Below are positions 63,146-64,000 of a stretch of 64,000 bases of DNA, piece after piece (the stretch's first letter is position 1; every line of letters starts with the position of its first letter). The notes below the pieces were generated by a model, which was given only the letters and a program-made list of their open reading frames with translations, searched no databases and was not told where the DNA came from. The stretch comes from Clostridia bacterium (GTDB lineage Bacteria > Bacillota > Clostridia > Peptostreptococcales > Acidaminobacteraceae), in NCBI GenBank assembly GCA_018399635.1, contig JAGYOH010000016.1:1-64000 (forward strand), read 5' to 3'. A program made the translations under genes and the position numbers.

Positions 63146-63228
63146 AAGGACGGTAGGTCCTTTGCCTCCTTAATAAAGTAAAAATTCACACTGCCTCCTA
63201 TTATATGTCGAAAAGCGTCATGAATCAA
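63146..63228 (-). promoter_or_regulatory. Sigma-A promoter and structured leader of the ABC-F gene
   Basis: Minus strand TTGATT (63223-63228), 17 bp, TATAAT (63200-63205). In the leader, AGGAGG (63165-63170) is followed by a hairpin AAGGAC / GTCCTT (63146-63162) and then the start codon at 63137, so the hairpin separates the ribosome site from the start. Confidence 0.8.
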
Positions 63229-63338
63229 GGTTCTGGAGGAAATTCAGGGGTGAAATCCTCGGAAATGGAAGAGAAAAAGATTGCATGACAGTTCACAGGT
63301 GTCAAAGGCAGATGAAATTGAAAAACCGGTCTTTTCCT

Positions 63339-64000
63339 TCAAAAAATATTTTCAATGCGCCGCAAGACCATCCCTATCAGAAAAGGGGGATGAAGATGAG
63401 ATAGTCGATCGCGCTTGTGTTGAAGACGGCCGTGCGGGTCCTGGTCGGAGCCGGATTCTACTTTTCCTGAATCAAAGGAGATTCTTTCTATGGCGTCGAA
63501 GGCTTCTTTCAGTTTTTCAATGTCCACGGTACAGGCAAGGCGGATATAGCCCTCCCCGCAGCGGCCAAAGGCGTTGCCCGGTATGGTGAGGACCCGGGCC
63601 TTTTCCAGGAGCATTTCACTGACCCGGGCGGAGGTCATTCCGGTGGCCTTGATATTGACGAAGAGGTAGAAGGTCCCCTTGGGAGGCAGGACCTTCATCC
63701 AGGAGATTCCCTGGATTCTCTTGGCGGCATAGACCACCCTTTCCCGATAAAGCCTGACGGCGGGGGGCTGGATGTCATGGCGGTGCCTTATGGCGTAGAG
63801 GGCCCCCCGCTGAGAAATGGAGGGGGCGGTGAAGACCACGTTTTCATTGATGAGCTGGCAGGTCCTGATGATTTCAGGGGGGGCGATGATGTTGCCCAGC
63901 CGCCAGCCCGTCATGGTGTAGTCCTTTGAAAAGCTGTTGAGAATAATGAGACGGTCCCGGATCTTTTCAAGGGTGATCATGGAGACAAAGGGCTCGTTAA
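63339..64000 (-). CDS. PLP-dependent aminotransferase class I/II, N-terminus beyond window edge
   Basis: The frame is open to the window edge, reading FVSM before ITLEKIRDRL. It contains the Schiff-base Lys in LNSFSKDYTMTGWRLGN, the substrate-domain SISQRGALYAI, KGTFYLFVNI, and FGRCGEGYIRLACTV with the carboxylate-binding Arg. This is the aspartate/aromatic aminotransferase fold I. After the normal end near DAIERI the frame continues for about 45 residues of Arg/His-rich sequence unlike the family, which suggests a frameshift near the 3' end or a read-through tail. The specificity cannot be judged from this part. Confidence 0.85.
   Translation of the reverse strand, partial: NEPFVSMITLEKIRDRLIILNSFSKDYTMTGWRLGNIIAPPEIIRTCQLINENVVFTAPSISQRGALYAIRHRHDIQPPAVRLYRERVVYAAKRIQGISWMKVLPPKGTFYLFVNIKATGMTSARVSEMLLEKARVLTIPGNAFGRCGEGYIRLACTVDIEKLKEAFDAIERISFDSGKVESGSDQDPHGRLQHKRDRLSHLHPPFLIGMVLRRIENIF

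Overview
The window looks like a chromosomal stretch of an anaerobic Firmicute, probably class Clostridia. The support is SLH cell-wall anchoring domains, strong AGGAGG-type ribosome binding sites, a Bce-type response regulator with its operator, a tungsten-type aldehyde:ferredoxin oxidoreductase and a TRAP/TAXI uptake system. By eye the base composition is near 50% G+C. No rRNA, tRNA or CRISPR array was recognised. The genus is not decided by anything visible.

Layout. (1) 1-4.8 kb: a RAYT transposase, a YifB/ComM AAA+ ATPase and a divergent DprA form a tight operon, flanked on both sides by near-identical copies of a gene for an uncharacterised zinc-finger-like 208-residue protein. (2) 4.8-11.3 kb: a graveyard of broken genes: an AlbA_2-type regulator, IS3, IS1634, IS605 TnpB and IS21 remnants, and a broken second cysQ. 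(3) 11.4-24.1 kb: two GLUG-repeat surface-protein genes (the second with SLH anchors and badly broken), IS30 and IS1634 insertions, and a signalling operon made of a 7TM hybrid histidine kinase, a BceR-like response regulator and a degenerate soluble BceS-like kinase. Three copies of one Bce-type promoter tie the regulator to the surface-protein genes and to the small kinase. (4) 24.2-48.3 kb: two surface-glycan gene blocks (glycosyltransferases, two ATP-grasp proteins, sugar-nucleotide enzymes, UDP-galactopyranose mutase), each headed by a near-identical promoter/leader about 150 nt before the first gene. Between them lie a MerR regulator, an AOR, a lone glycosyltransferase and a PAPS cassette (cysNC, cysD, cysQ), which raises the possibility that the glycan is sulfated. 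(5) 48.4-50.8 kb: a membrane protein, an EFR1-type ferredoxin and a deleted SDR gene. (6) 50.8-61.5 kb: a sigma-54 amino-acid-type module: TRAP permease, TAXI binding protein, NtrC-type regulator, a histidine kinase with a fused SBP_bac_3 sensor, an ornithine-cyclodeaminase-family enzyme and, divergently, an agmatinase-family enzyme, a membrane zinc-ribbon protein and an AMP-forming ligase. Canonical sigma-54 promoters precede the binding-protein gene and the cyclodeaminase-family gene. (7) 61.5-64 kb: an ABC-F ATPase and the 3' part of an aminotransferase gene.

Many breaks are single-base or two-base indels, some of them compensating. Part of the damage in 9.6-10.4 kb and 14.7-17.5 kb could therefore be assembly error rather than real decay.
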